Shown here one piece after another: positions 1 to 9,422 of a DNA stretch of 37,617 nt. The notes under the pieces are model-generated. The model was given only the letters and a program-made list of their open reading frames with translations. It was not told where the DNA came from and ran no database searches. Location of the stretch: contig JAOZFL010000182.1 in NCBI GenBank assembly GCA_027491455.1, positions 1-37,617 of the forward strand, written 5' to 3'. Within the stretch, counting starts at the first letter, position 1; each line of letters starts with the position of its first letter. Source of the stretch: Thermoproteota archaeon (GTDB lineage Archaea > Korarchaeota > JAOZGF01 > JAOZFZ01). The position numbers and the translations under genes were made by a program.

Positions 1-119
1 TTTGCCCTTGGTTGGAAGTGTTTGGGGGTAGTGGTAACTGTGACGCCTCCCTCACTTCACGTGGAACATTAATCTAACCATGAGATATTAATTGTTGGTG
101 TGCAGAGCATATCAATTTG

Positions 120-640
120 GTTTAAACATTTGCTTTGTCTCTTCACAGTGGATTATGGTGTAGGCAGTTAACCGGTACTATTATGACTCCATAACCCCCT
201 GGTAAATGACGCTAACCATGGAATCGATGTGTTCACCCACCTGGGTCTCCGCTGCACCTCAGAAATCAATTGCTTCTCCAATCCTCATAACCCCCCCTGG
301 GGGTATTCATCGCTAAAAATTCAGTGGAGGCTTAGATCAATGGAAGAGTAAAGGTTTCTAGGTTGGAAGACAGTTAATTTTTCGATGGCAGCAATTCTAG
401 GTTTCCAGTAGCTTTCAATGTATCCACTACATGTTTCCCCTGCAATGTAAATAGCTGTGAGGAAACCCGTGATGAACAGTGTCTGCTGCAGCTAAGCGAT
501 TCTAATTAAATTTGGAATCCACCAAGTAATCCAGGTGACCAGGGGGAAACTGTTTAAACCAGTAAAATGGTTACTAGTACTACCCATCCTTTTCAACTGT
601 GTTTCATAGTGTACCGCTACGAGTAAAGAAAAAACTATTC
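120..640 (-). pseudogene. Possible decayed membrane-protein gene (unidentified)
   Basis: One minus-strand frame reads ...IVFSLLVAVHYETQLKRMGSTSNHFTGLNSFPLVTWITWWIPNLIRIA*LQQTLFITGFLTAIYIAGETCSGYIESYWKPRIAAIEKLTVFQPRNLYSSIDLSLH*..., a coherent hydrophobic/charged pattern broken by several stops. No family recognised. Confidence 0.3.
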
Positions 641-1203
641 AAAGCCTCCCTCCCTTTAAATTTGAAGGATGGAGAACTTAGTAAAGGTGAATTCCAGTTA
701 ATATTGCTAAACCGTAACTTGTCTTTGGGTTTACATTTCCTTAACCATGTCCATCAATTTCTCTGAATATTATAAAGTGTTTTTCAGGGGGTGACAACGG
801 TAAATAAATATGTAAATCTGTCACTACTTGGTTTCAAGGCTATTAGCAAGGATTATGAAGAAGCATAGAGGCACAGCTGCGAAAAGTTTGAGAGGAAGCA
901 TCTTGGCAAGGGGGAAGACCAGTGGAAACTTAATGTATCTGAAAAAGGGTTAAGGCCAATGAAAACCCGGGTACAACACATGAATGATTTAAAACAAGTA
1001 GTTTAGATTTGGATGAAAGAAAACGGGTTCAAGGTAAACTAGTTCCCCTTTTTTTAGCGGTGGCAAGGTGTCCCCCTTAATTAGGTTAGCTCTTCTTTCC
1101 CTGAAACCGGGTTTCTAGGATCAATATTTTGTTCCATGTCCAATTTATAAGGGTTAAATTTTTCATCGTTGCAGAGTGAACTAGGTTTAATTTTGAGGTT
1201 TGT

Positions 1204-1779
1204 TTATGTTTTATCTGCTTCTTTTCCCCTTTGTTTTTCTTTTGACTTGCCTAGGACTTTTTTTATGTTTTCCAGGCCCATCATGTAGATTGTAAGGGCT
1301 GCTACAGCTATAGCTGTAGCTATTCTGCCTGGAACTGTTTGAGCGTACATGTAGAAGTATCCTAGTTTTGGGACCCAGTAAGTGACTTTCCCTATTATTT
1401 GGTCTCCTCTTGCAGGGCTTATGGGGGCCCATGTGTCTGGGTAGGGGTTTGTGTATTTGTTGTCTCCCTTGGTTGTAAAGTAGTATTCACCGTTTTTAAC
1501 CTCTATTTTTATGACTCTGTGAACTATTGGTTCTGGGTAAACCACTGATCTCCTTGTTTTGTATACTATGATGTCCCCTACCTTTATGTTGTTTAGAGGT
1601 GTTGTTTTAGCTATTAGTAGGTCTCCAACTTTTATGGTTGGCTCCATGGAGGGGCTTCCCACGTAGAGAACAGTTAAACCTGTTGATTGAAGTGTGAACC
1701 CTATGGTGTAGCTTAAAGCCACAGCTACAGCTACTGCTAAAGCTGTGTAGAGGATTTCCTTTTCTGCTTTTGACTGCAA
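1204..1779 (-). CDS. Signal peptidase I (S26B, archaeal Sec11-like)
   Basis: N-terminal TM, catalytic-Ser motif SPSMEPTIKVGDLL, downstream VHRV and GDNKYTNP motifs, C-terminal TM. Confidence 0.88.
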   Translation of the reverse strand: MQSKAEKEILYTALAVAVAVALSYTIGFTLQSTGLTVLYVGSPSMEPTIKVGDLLIAKTTPLNNIKVGDIIVYKTRRSVVYPEPIVHRVIKIEVKNGEYYFTTKGDNKYTNPYPDTWAPISPARGDQIIGKVTYWVPKLGYFYMYAQTVPGRIATAIAVAALTIYMMGLENIKKVLGKSKEKQRGKEADKT

Positions 1780-1794
1780 GTTTCAGTCGCCTTC

Positions 1795-1938
1795 CTAGAC
1801 AGCTTTCACCTTTTTCGTTATGGGTGGTCTTTTCTTTATGAAGACATGGTGTCCACAGTTTGGACATCTGAGAAGCCCAGGCATTGATTCAAGTTCCTTC
1901 ACTGAAACCTCTTTGCCGCATTTTTCACAGATATACAT
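1795..1938 (-). CDS. rpo12: DNA-directed RNA polymerase subunit Rpo12 (RpoP)
   Basis: 47-aa ORF below the track cutoff: MYICEKCGKEVSVKELESMPGLLRCPNCGHHVFIKKRPPITKKVKAV. CxxC...CxxCGxxxxxKxR zinc-ribbon pattern of Rpo12. Confidence 0.85.
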   Translation of the reverse strand: MYICEKCGKEVSVKELESMPGLLRCPNCGHHVFIKKRPPITKKVKAV

Positions 1939-2051
1939 TTCCCCCACCTTTTAAAAGCTGTGCAACTCCTCGACTCTTCTCCACCCTATTTTAACCATTA
2001 AACTTTTAAGTATTTGTTTTTCAATTTATAAAATGTGTCCAGAATAAACGG

Positions 2052-2375
2052 TTGAACGGTGGACTTTGTAGGATGAGCAGTATCAGTAAAAGATGGGGGC
2101 TTCCAAAAGAGCTTTTCGAAGGAGTGATTAAACAGGAGCAAATGATTTCCATTGTAGCTGAAAAGAAAAGGTTCGGTAAAATAGTTACAGTGATAAAGGG
2201 ATTGGATTACAGGGATATAGATATACAGGGGTTAGCCGCCAAGCTTAAATCTAAGCTTGCATGTGGAGGAACAGTTAAGGAAAACAACATTATTTTGCAG
2301 GGGGACCATAGGAAGAGAGCCTTTGAACTTTTGGTGAAATGGGGGTTTAACAGGGAAAACATCGAGGTTGAGTGA
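2052..2375 (+). CDS. Translation initiation factor aIF1 (SUI1 family)
   Basis: Motifs GKIVTVIKGLD, LKSKLACGGTVKENNIILQGDHR typical of SUI1/eIF1. True start may be the internal MSSISKRW. Confidence 0.92.
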   Translation: MNGGLCRMSSISKRWGLPKELFEGVIKQEQMISIVAEKKRFGKIVTVIKGLDYRDIDIQGLAAKLKSKLACGGTVKENNIILQGDHRKRAFELLVKWGFNRENIEVE

Positions 2376-2410
2376 CCACTAAAACAAGTTGAGAAATAAA
2401 CAGAGCAGTT

Positions 2411-3382
2411 TTATTTCGGGGAATATTCTTTTCTAACATCTTCAATGAATTCTTTTAACCCCTTTTTCAGGTTTTTATACCTGTTCCTAACCGTGACCTC
2501 TGTTACCCCTGCATATTCAGCTAGGCTCCTCTGAGTTCTTCTCTCCTTTAAAAGTCTGCATGAAAGGTAAACAGCAGCTGCAGATGTACCTATAGGGTCT
2601 TTACCTATAGCTAACCTCTTTTTCTTTGCTTCCTGAATTATTTTAATCGCAACGGTTTCAACCCTTGCAGGGAGCCTAAGCTTTGCACATAAACTTGGAA
2701 TATAGGATGCTGGGTCAGCTGGCAATATCTTTATGTCCATTTTCCTCATGAGGAGCCTTGCACTTTTACCCAGTTCCTTTTCCTTTATGGCAAAGGCATC
2801 TGAAATGTCCCTTAAAGGCCTTGGAACCCCGAGTTTCCTGCAGGCAATGTAAACTGCACCAGCTATCATTGGAACAACGCTTCTCCCCTTTATCAAGTCT
2901 TTTTCAAGGGCGAAACTGTAAAGCTTCATAGCTTCCTCTTTAATGTAGTTTGGCAAGGTTAAAATCGGTGAAACTTCATCGAGAACCTGGCTTGCCTTCA
3001 CAAAGTTCCTCCTTCTAGAAGTGTAAACCTTTGTTCTGCTATCCATTTTCTTAAGTCTTTGAACAAGTAGGGGATCCTTTATTTTCCCCTTGCTATACTC
3101 TGAACTGTTAACTGATATAATGGTGTTAATCCCTAAGTCGAGAACCTTGCTTGAAATAGGTGGACCTACCCTTATCTTCCCAGAGTCCTCAGAACCGAAA
3201 ACCCTGTACTCAGGCCCTGAATCAATGATTTTATCGTTTACCACTGTTCCACATTTACTGCAAATAATTTTTCCTTCCTTGTCGTTTCTGAAGAAGTTCC
3301 TCCTGTCAGCACCACAATAGGGACACCTAGAAGACTCCTTCACTATTCCACCCTCAACAGGGCTTTCTTCTCCCCCAGACAA
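2411..3382 (-). CDS. tfb: Transcription initiation factor TFB (TFIIB)
   Basis: N-terminal zinc ribbon CPYCGADRRN...CSKCGTVV, B-finger-like GPEYRVF, two cyclin-fold repeats (AGAVYIACRKLGVPR; SAAAVYLSCRLLKERRTQRSLAEYAGVTEVTVRNRYK). Confidence 0.93.
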   Translation of the reverse strand: MSGGEESPVEGGIVKESSRCPYCGADRRNFFRNDKEGKIICSKCGTVVNDKIIDSGPEYRVFGSEDSGKIRVGPPISSKVLDLGINTIISVNSSEYSKGKIKDPLLVQRLKKMDSRTKVYTSRRRNFVKASQVLDEVSPILTLPNYIKEEAMKLYSFALEKDLIKGRSVVPMIAGAVYIACRKLGVPRPLRDISDAFAIKEKELGKSARLLMRKMDIKILPADPASYIPSLCAKLRLPARVETVAIKIIQEAKKKRLAIGKDPIGTSAAAVYLSCRLLKERRTQRSLAEYAGVTEVTVRNRYKNLKKGLKEFIEDVRKEYSPK

Positions 3383-3541
3383 GTAGAAACACCATGAAAA
3401 ACGGAAAACTCACCCCTTTAAGGGAGGACGGCGAACAGAGACAATTTATAAATATTACTGTAACATTTAAAAAAATTCCCTTTTCCAATCACAGAGAAAT
3501 GTTCCTTAGAACTTTAAAAGACAAATAAAAAAGAAAAGAAA

Positions 3542-4180
3542 TTAAATGTTAAGGAAAGTGGAAACAAAGTAACCTGTCAGGAAACCGAAGAAATGAGCTG
3601 GAACATTTATACCGGGTAAACCTCCCCCTAAAACCAGGAAGACAGCAACAGCTAAGTCAAGTTTCCATTCCATGCCATGAACCCTTTTATACCTGAAAAC
3701 CCCGCCGAAAACCCCAAGTATAGATGCAGATGCACCTGCACTGTAGACCTTGGGGGAAATCGCAGAGGATAAAATGTTAGCTGCTAAACCAGAGATAAAA
3801 AACGTTAAAAAAGAAGCCTTTACCGATGAGACATGTTCATAGAAAACCCCGAAGAAGTAAAGGGCTAGCAAATTGAAGAAAAGGTGAAATACATTGAGAT
3901 GCGTGAAGATCGAGGTTAAAATAACCCAGGGTTTCCCATGGGTGAAACTGAACCAGTTCATTGAAAGTGAACGCACAGCTTCCCATGGAAGGGAAAGGAA
4001 AAAGGAGGGATATGAAAAGGAGAAATAGGTGAAGACACAGATCGAAAAAATTAAACTTGTAAACAAAGCCCCTTTCTCCCTGTAGAGGATGAAACCAGTT
4101 GAAAAAGAAATAATAAGGGCTAAAAACGAAGGCAAAAGAGAAAATAAACTGTTCAAGTCCATGCACCAAACAGAGATCAA
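3542..4180 (-). CDS. Rhomboid family intramembrane serine protease
   Basis: Multi-TM protein with FTHLNVFHLFFNLLALYFFG, catalytic GASA (YSAGASASILGVFG) and catalytic His in PAHFFGFLTGY. Confidence 0.85.
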   Translation of the reverse strand: MISVWCMDLNSLFSLLPSFLALIISFSTGFILYREKGALFTSLIFSICVFTYFSFSYPSFFLSLPWEAVRSLSMNWFSFTHGKPWVILTSIFTHLNVFHLFFNLLALYFFGVFYEHVSSVKASFLTFFISGLAANILSSAISPKVYSAGASASILGVFGGVFRYKRVHGMEWKLDLAVAVFLVLGGGLPGINVPAHFFGFLTGYFVSTFLNI

Positions 4181-4339
4181 CGTGACTACATGTATTAACC
4201 AATGGATTTTAAGATTTTAACCCTTTACATAAAGGTCAGCGAGGAAAACCCCCCTCTACTTTAGTGGAGAGATGAATCGCTGTTAAGAATGAAAATGGAA
4301 ACATATCTATAAAAAGTTGACACCATGTAAAGACTTCAA

Positions 4340-5450
4340 TTTGAGAGAGACAGATTTAAATGGCCAGAGGAAATAGTAGAGTTAATTTTCTCCCTGAATA
4401 CTTTAAGTAAAGAGTGAATAACGAAGTTAAAGACATAGAAGAAATTTATCAGGGGGAACCTTGGAAAGGTAAACTAGCAAAACACATTTAGATCAACCCC
4501 TCTGGCTACTGGAAGAACCTCAGAAGAGGTGGAAGAGCGTTGAGAATCCTTATCAGATGTGATTGCTATAAGCTAAGAGGTAATGTGTTAAAGTTACCAT
4601 TTGGTTTAAAAATAAAATGAGAGGGGAGAAACAGATGGATAGGGAAGCAAAGACGTTTAGAAACCATCCATGATGAACTATCCAAGTCATGGTATGCCTT
4701 CCAACCTGTATCGGTGAATCCGATGCATCAACCAATTGAGGATTAGAAGACACATGTTGACTTAGGTGTTGCGAATCTAATAAAAGCTTGGATTAAGGGG
4801 GATAGTAAAGCTACAATCTACTCCAACAGAATGTTGTTGGCAGACTGATGGTATTGGACTAAGCAAATAGCTGAACATCAATCCGTGTTAAGGAAGGTAA
4901 ACCACAAACACACATCTAAGAGGTTGAGGAAACTCTACTGCAAACAGAAAAGAAGGCTTAGGCATGCAGTAAACACCCTTGTTTACAGGTTCATCGAAGC
5001 CTGCTGGTTGAAGGAGGTATCAGAAATCATAATGGGTGATTTAAATGGGATTAGAGAAACAACGACAAGGGGAAGAAGACGAATTCAACGGTTCACAACT
5101 TTTAGAGTCATAGATACTTGGTGGAGGGGATAAAGATAACAGCGGAGAACCATGGCGTTCAGGTTAAGTCGAGAAATGAAGCATACACATCAATAACATG
5201 CAGTCTCTGCGGGGAAAGACATAGAAATAGACATAGGTATAGGGGTTTGTACACCTGCAAAACCTTTAACAAGGTGACGAATGCCAATGTTAATGTAGTT
5301 GTAAACATGATTGATAATTCTGAGCCATTCGGTAGGGATAACTGGGTGATGGCAAACCCATCGGTTGTTAAAGCAACCGTGAAACCCTCTAACCCTTTTA
5401 GGGGTAGAGAATATGCCAAAATTAAAAGTTTTCCATCGGTAAAGGTATAA
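4340..5450 (+). pseudogene. Degenerate TnpB (IS200/IS605-type OrfB) pseudogene
   Basis: One frame reads ...EPWKGKLAKHI*INPSGYWKNLRRGGRALRILIRCDCYKLRGNVLKLPFGLKIK*...HVDLGVANLIKAW...*WYWTKQIAEHQSVLRKVNHKH...IMGDLNGIRE, followed by a frameshift near 5118 into VEGIKITAENHGVQVKSRNEAYTSITCSLCGERHRNRHRYRGLYTCKTFNKVTNANVNVVVNM. RuvC-like blocks and a partial zinc ribbon are recognisable. About five in-frame stops. Confidence 0.85.
5362..5409 (+). repeat. Two tandem hairpins at the 3' end of the TnpB relic
   Basis: CGGTTG-TTAAAG-CAACCG (5362-5379) and CTCTA-A-CCC-TTTTA-GGG-G-TAGAG (5387-5409). Confidence 0.6.
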
Positions 5451-5469
5451 AGTGGTAGGGTGAAAAACA

Positions 5470-6996
5470 GTGAAGCTTGACTTCAAGGAAAAATCACCTG
5501 CAGATTTCTTCTCGGAAAACATGGATGTATGCGGCTTCGACAACCCAATAAGAGCTATCTACACAGCTGTAAGGGAACTCCTGGAAAACAGTTTAGATGC
5601 ATGTGAAGCCGCAGATGTACTTCCAAAGGTGAACTTAGAGATAAGGAAAGAAGGAGAAGGGATATACGTGATAAGGATAGAGGACAACGGGCCAGGTATC
5701 CCCCCTGAACATGTACCTGAAAGCTTCGGAAAAATTTTTTATTCATCTAAATACGTTATGAAACAGCAGAGGGGAAGATTCGGGATGGGAGGAACAATGG
5801 CTGTTATGTATGGACAAATAACAACTCAGAGACCAGTCCACATAGTCTCAATGACTGAGAAACAAATCGCAGATTTAAAAATTAAAATAGATATAATAAG
5901 GAACTCACCTATAACTGAACCTGAAAACATATGGAAAGCAGTTAAACCCAATGACACAGGGAAACAAGGAACAACCATAGAGTTAACCCTTGAAGGAAAC
6001 TATCAAAGGGCAAGAGAAAAAATCCTGGAGTACATAAAGCAAACAGCCATGATAGCGCCCTACGCAGAGATTTCCTTCACTGAGCCGGATGGATCTAAAC
6101 ATCTGTATAAGAGAGAAGTAGAGTATCTTCCACCCATCCCGAAAGAAGCAAAGCCTCACCCCCGAGGAGTAAACCTTGAACTGTTCAGGAGACTCATGGC
6201 CAAAGACCCGAGAAGCAAAGTTTCAAATTTCCTGGTTAAGGCTTTCCAGTCAATAGGGAGGAAAACAAGTCTAGAAGTACTTGGCAAAGCCGATGTGAAC
6301 CCGGATAAAAGAGTGAATAAACTTGGATCAGAGGAGATAAGGAGAATTGTTAAATCTCTCAGGAAACACAAAGGGTTCAGGCCGCCAGATGCCTCTTCCC
6401 TTGCCCCAATGGGAGAAGAAATGTTTGAAGCAGGTATAAAAAGGGTTCTGAAAAGTGAATTCGTTAAATGCATCCAAAGACCCCCAAAGGCATACGAGGG
6501 AAACCCCTTCATAGTTGAAGTAGCAATTGCATATGGAGGAGAAATAAAGGTGAAAGAGGGAGAAATAAAACTTTACAGGTTCGCTAACAGAATACCTCTC
6601 CTATACGATGAATGGAACGATGTTTCAACACGTGTCCTAAAAAGGATAAATTGGAAAAGATACGGGGTGAAACCAGGGGACCCCTTCGCTGTTTTCGTCC
6701 ATATATGCTCCACTAATATCCCCTATAAAACCCTTGGAAAGGAATACATAGCCAATAAACCCGAGATAAGAAGGGAAATCTACATGGGAGTGCTTCAAGT
6801 AGCAAGAGAAATGAGGAACTACTTGAACAAATTAGAGAGGAAAAAGAAAACGGAGAAAGCACTTAAAACCTTCATGAAATACGCTGAAACCCTTACATCT
6901 CTCCTTTCAGAGGCAGTTGAAGGAATAAACCAAGATGAAATTAAAGGTAAACTCAGAGAAATAATAGTTGAAAGATTAAAGGTGAATGAACAATGA
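5470..6996 (+). CDS. top6B: DNA topoisomerase VI subunit B (GTG start)
   Basis: GHKL ATPase motifs: RELLENSLDACE, IEDNGPGIP, GRFGMGG, plus TopoVIB transducer sequence. Confidence 0.96.
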   Translation: MKLDFKEKSPADFFSENMDVCGFDNPIRAIYTAVRELLENSLDACEAADVLPKVNLEIRKEGEGIYVIRIEDNGPGIPPEHVPESFGKIFYSSKYVMKQQRGRFGMGGTMAVMYGQITTQRPVHIVSMTEKQIADLKIKIDIIRNSPITEPENIWKAVKPNDTGKQGTTIELTLEGNYQRAREKILEYIKQTAMIAPYAEISFTEPDGSKHLYKREVEYLPPIPKEAKPHPRGVNLELFRRLMAKDPRSKVSNFLVKAFQSIGRKTSLEVLGKADVNPDKRVNKLGSEEIRRIVKSLRKHKGFRPPDASSLAPMGEEMFEAGIKRVLKSEFVKCIQRPPKAYEGNPFIVEVAIAYGGEIKVKEGEIKLYRFANRIPLLYDEWNDVSTRVLKRINWKRYGVKPGDPFAVFVHICSTNIPYKTLGKEYIANKPEIRREIYMGVLQVAREMRNYLNKLERKKKTEKALKTFMKYAETLTSLLSEAVEGINQDEIKGKLREIIVERLKVNEQ

Positions 6997-8090
6997 AAAA
7001 AGAAGAATACATTGTTTTAGCTGGCAAAGTTGAAAAAGAGAAACTTCTCAAGAAAATACTAGGCGAAGTTTTCCATAGAATACTTAAACAAATAAGTCAA
7101 GGGGAAAACCCTTCTCTTGAGATACCGGCTAGGAGAAAAGAATCCATAGTATATGATGAGGAGAGAGACATCATACTCCTCAAGAGAATCCTGATGAAAA
7201 GAGACTTCCTGAACATGAAAAACGTCAGGAAATTCACCCAGACAGTGGCTATAGGTGCAACAATGACAGAACTCCTTAAAAGACAAATACACGCCCAGTT
7301 AAGGGACATATTTTACAACAGAGCCTATCTCTTCGAGACTCAAAGCGAATCAGACTCCATAATAGAGGACATAGCCGCGATGATGGGAGTGTACAGGGAA
7401 AACCTTGGAGTAATAGCAAGTGCAAAAGGAGTTTGCGTAGGAGAAGTGAAAATAAGGGACAGAGGAGACATCATAGACTGTTCAAGGCTAGGCACAGGTG
7501 GATGGTCTATAACCCCCCTGGTAGATGAAGTAACATTCATCGACCACAAAGCAGAGTTCGCCCTTGTAATAGAGAAAGATGCAGCTTTCTTTAGACTTGT
7601 AGAAGATAAATTCTGGAGGAAACATAGATGCATACTTGTAACTGGAAAAGGACAGGCAGACATAGCCACGAGAAGATTTGTTAAAAGGATTAGAGAGGAA
7701 CTAGGCCTACCAGTTTACCTATTAGTTGACAGCGACCCATACGGGTTCTACATAGCAAGCGTCTATAAAAGGGGATCCATAAAAATGTCCTTCGACTCCC
7801 TGAGACTCTCAACAAAAGACGCTAAATTACTGGGTCTCCTACCAAGCGACTTAGACAAATACAAGGTTCCAAGCTATGCAAGACTTAAAATGAATGAAGC
7901 AGACCTCAAAAGACTCATGGAGATAAAGAACTACCCATGGTTCAAAGATGAAAAATACCAAAAAGAATTTGAAATAATGCTTAGGACGAAGCAAAAGGCA
8001 GAGCTTCAAGCCCTCTGCTCAAAAAACCTAACTTTCCTCTCAGACATATACCTACCCAGGAAAATTAAAGGGGAAGACTGGTTAAGCTAG
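6993..8090 (+). CDS. top6A: DNA topoisomerase VI subunit A
   Basis: Spo11/TopVIA: RDIFYNRAY, Toprim ILVTGKGQADIATRRF and LLVDSDPYGFYI. ATGA overlap with top6B. Confidence 0.96.
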   Translation: MKKEEYIVLAGKVEKEKLLKKILGEVFHRILKQISQGENPSLEIPARRKESIVYDEERDIILLKRILMKRDFLNMKNVRKFTQTVAIGATMTELLKRQIHAQLRDIFYNRAYLFETQSESDSIIEDIAAMMGVYRENLGVIASAKGVCVGEVKIRDRGDIIDCSRLGTGGWSITPLVDEVTFIDHKAEFALVIEKDAAFFRLVEDKFWRKHRCILVTGKGQADIATRRFVKRIREELGLPVYLLVDSDPYGFYIASVYKRGSIKMSFDSLRLSTKDAKLLGLLPSDLDKYKVPSYARLKMNEADLKRLMEIKNYPWFKDEKYQKEFEIMLRTKQKAELQALCSKNLTFLSDIYLPRKIKGEDWLS

Positions 8091-8605
8091 AAACCAACAT
8101 CGAATAAGGATAAAAGCTCAAAAGCTCTTTTCTTGGCTTCAAACGTTACTTCAACTAGGACTACACCTACACCGGGTTGACCGTAAAGTACTTTGTCACC
8201 GAAATCCCCTAGTATCACAAATGGAAATCCCATAAGGTCCTCTTCACCTTCAACGAAAAGACAAACCCTTAAACCCGACTTAGCTATTTTAAGCGCCTCC
8301 CTAACAGCTCTCCAAGCACGTGAAGACACTGTTCCCCTAGGATTAACCACTTTAATTCCCCAGTAAGTTGAAGGAGGCTTAAAATTAAACTTCTCCCTTT
8401 CAACTCTTCCATCAACAACCATTACATGTGGATACAAACCGTTTTCAACAGCTGAACAAGAAACAAAATCCCCAACTGTTACAAAGAAGGACTTGCTTAG
8501 TAAAGCCTTAAAGGACCTGTAATCCCCTTTAACCACTCCCTTAGGCTTCTTTATTTCAAGGTCAAGGAAAGGACATGAAACAACCAGGTCCATGAAAACA
8601 TGCAA
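8087..8605 (-). CDS. GTP-dependent dephospho-CoA kinase (DUF359 family)
   Basis: VGDFVSCSAVENGLYPHVMVVDGRVER, NPRGTVSSRAWRAVREAL, VEGEEDLMGFPFVIL, YGQPGVGVVLVEV. Confidence 0.85.
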   Translation of the reverse strand: MHVFMDLVVSCPFLDLEIKKPKGVVKGDYRSFKALLSKSFFVTVGDFVSCSAVENGLYPHVMVVDGRVEREKFNFKPPSTYWGIKVVNPRGTVSSRAWRAVREALKIAKSGLRVCLFVEGEEDLMGFPFVILGDFGDKVLYGQPGVGVVLVEVTFEAKKRAFELLSLFDVGF

Positions 8606-8644
8606 AGGTTTTCAACCCATGGTTTGAAAAGGAAACCCTTTAAA

Positions 8645-9232
8645 TTAAGGAACCTTCATGGCTTTCTCCTCAGATTTCTCTTTCCTGATAATTAAAACAT
8701 CTATTTCCCGGCCTGTAATAGCGTCCCTCCTCGTGACAGCCCCCATGACTTTCCTGACCAGTTTCAACCCTTCTTCAACTGTTAAACCCTCCCTATACTC
8801 CTTTTCAAGGATACCAGTAGCTATTTCAGTGCCAGAACCAATAGCTATGAACTTATCAGGGATCAAGGAACCCACAGGGTCTAAACCATACAGTTGAGGC
8901 CCCTCCCAGTCAACTCCCCCAATTAAAACTTGTGTGTAAAAGGGAAGAAGCCTCCTAGAGAAAAGCATAGCGCTTAAGAGGTTAGCTGATCCCTTAACAG
9001 ACATCATGCTCTTCTTTTCAGCCTCGTAAAGTTTAACATAGGCCTTTAAATATTCAACCACTTTGGAGGAATCAGCCATCAAACCCGCACATGCAGCACC
9101 AACATTGCCCGTAACCATAAAGACCTTTTTCCCTCTTTCACTAACAACATATGAACCATAGCTAACCCTTTTATCAGCTGCAAGTATCACTGCATCTCTA
9201 CAGGTTAATCCTAGAGCCGTTGCACCAAACAT
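8645..9232 (-). CDS. psmB: Proteasome beta-type subunit, predicted non-catalytic
   Basis: MFGATALGLTCRDAVILAADKRVSYGSYV... aligns to TTTVGLxxKDGVVLAADKRATxG; also ALGSGTEIATGILE-like block and TRRDAITGREIDVLII. The position aligned to Thr1 is Ala. Confidence 0.88.
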   Translation of the reverse strand: MFGATALGLTCRDAVILAADKRVSYGSYVVSERGKKVFMVTGNVGAACAGLMADSSKVVEYLKAYVKLYEAEKKSMMSVKGSANLLSAMLFSRRLLPFYTQVLIGGVDWEGPQLYGLDPVGSLIPDKFIAIGSGTEIATGILEKEYREGLTVEEGLKLVRKVMGAVTRRDAITGREIDVLIIRKEKSEEKAMKVP

Positions 9233-9422
9233 TTCAACCCCTCACTTAAAGAAGGAAAACCAGAATAAAAAGATAAATGGAACGACTTTAAAAATGATGT
9301 ATATATTAAGGTGGAAAAATGGAAAAGAGGGACAATGACAGCTGAAGCTTAACAAGGTCAAAGGAAACCAGGTAAAATGCCTTTAAGAAACATTGAGATT
9401 TTTTTAAAAGGGAAGAGCTTAA

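Noticed and set aside
791-824. GTGACA ... TGTCAC inverted repeat
   Set aside because: Only 6-bp arms with a 22-nt spacer in AT-rich DNA; easily chance.
1211-1432. ORFs 1211..1432 and 1607..1867 on the minus strand
   Set aside because: They overlap the well-supported signal peptidase and Rpo12 genes in other frames and show only low-complexity, Ser/Arg-rich translations.
4340-4880. Stop-codon recoding (e.g. pyrrolysine at TAG) in the TnpB frame
   Set aside because: All three stop codons occur, there is a frameshift, and catalytic/zinc residues are eroded, so decay explains it better.
4885-5450. The two ORFs 4885..5133 and 5118..5450 as separate genes
   Set aside because: Together they are the C-terminal part of one TnpB reading frame split by a frameshift; treated as a pseudogene.
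9290-9360. Possible C/D box sRNA (ATGATGT ... CTGA) between psmB and the OB-like gene
   Set aside because: C box imperfect, no convincing C'/D' pair at proper spacing.
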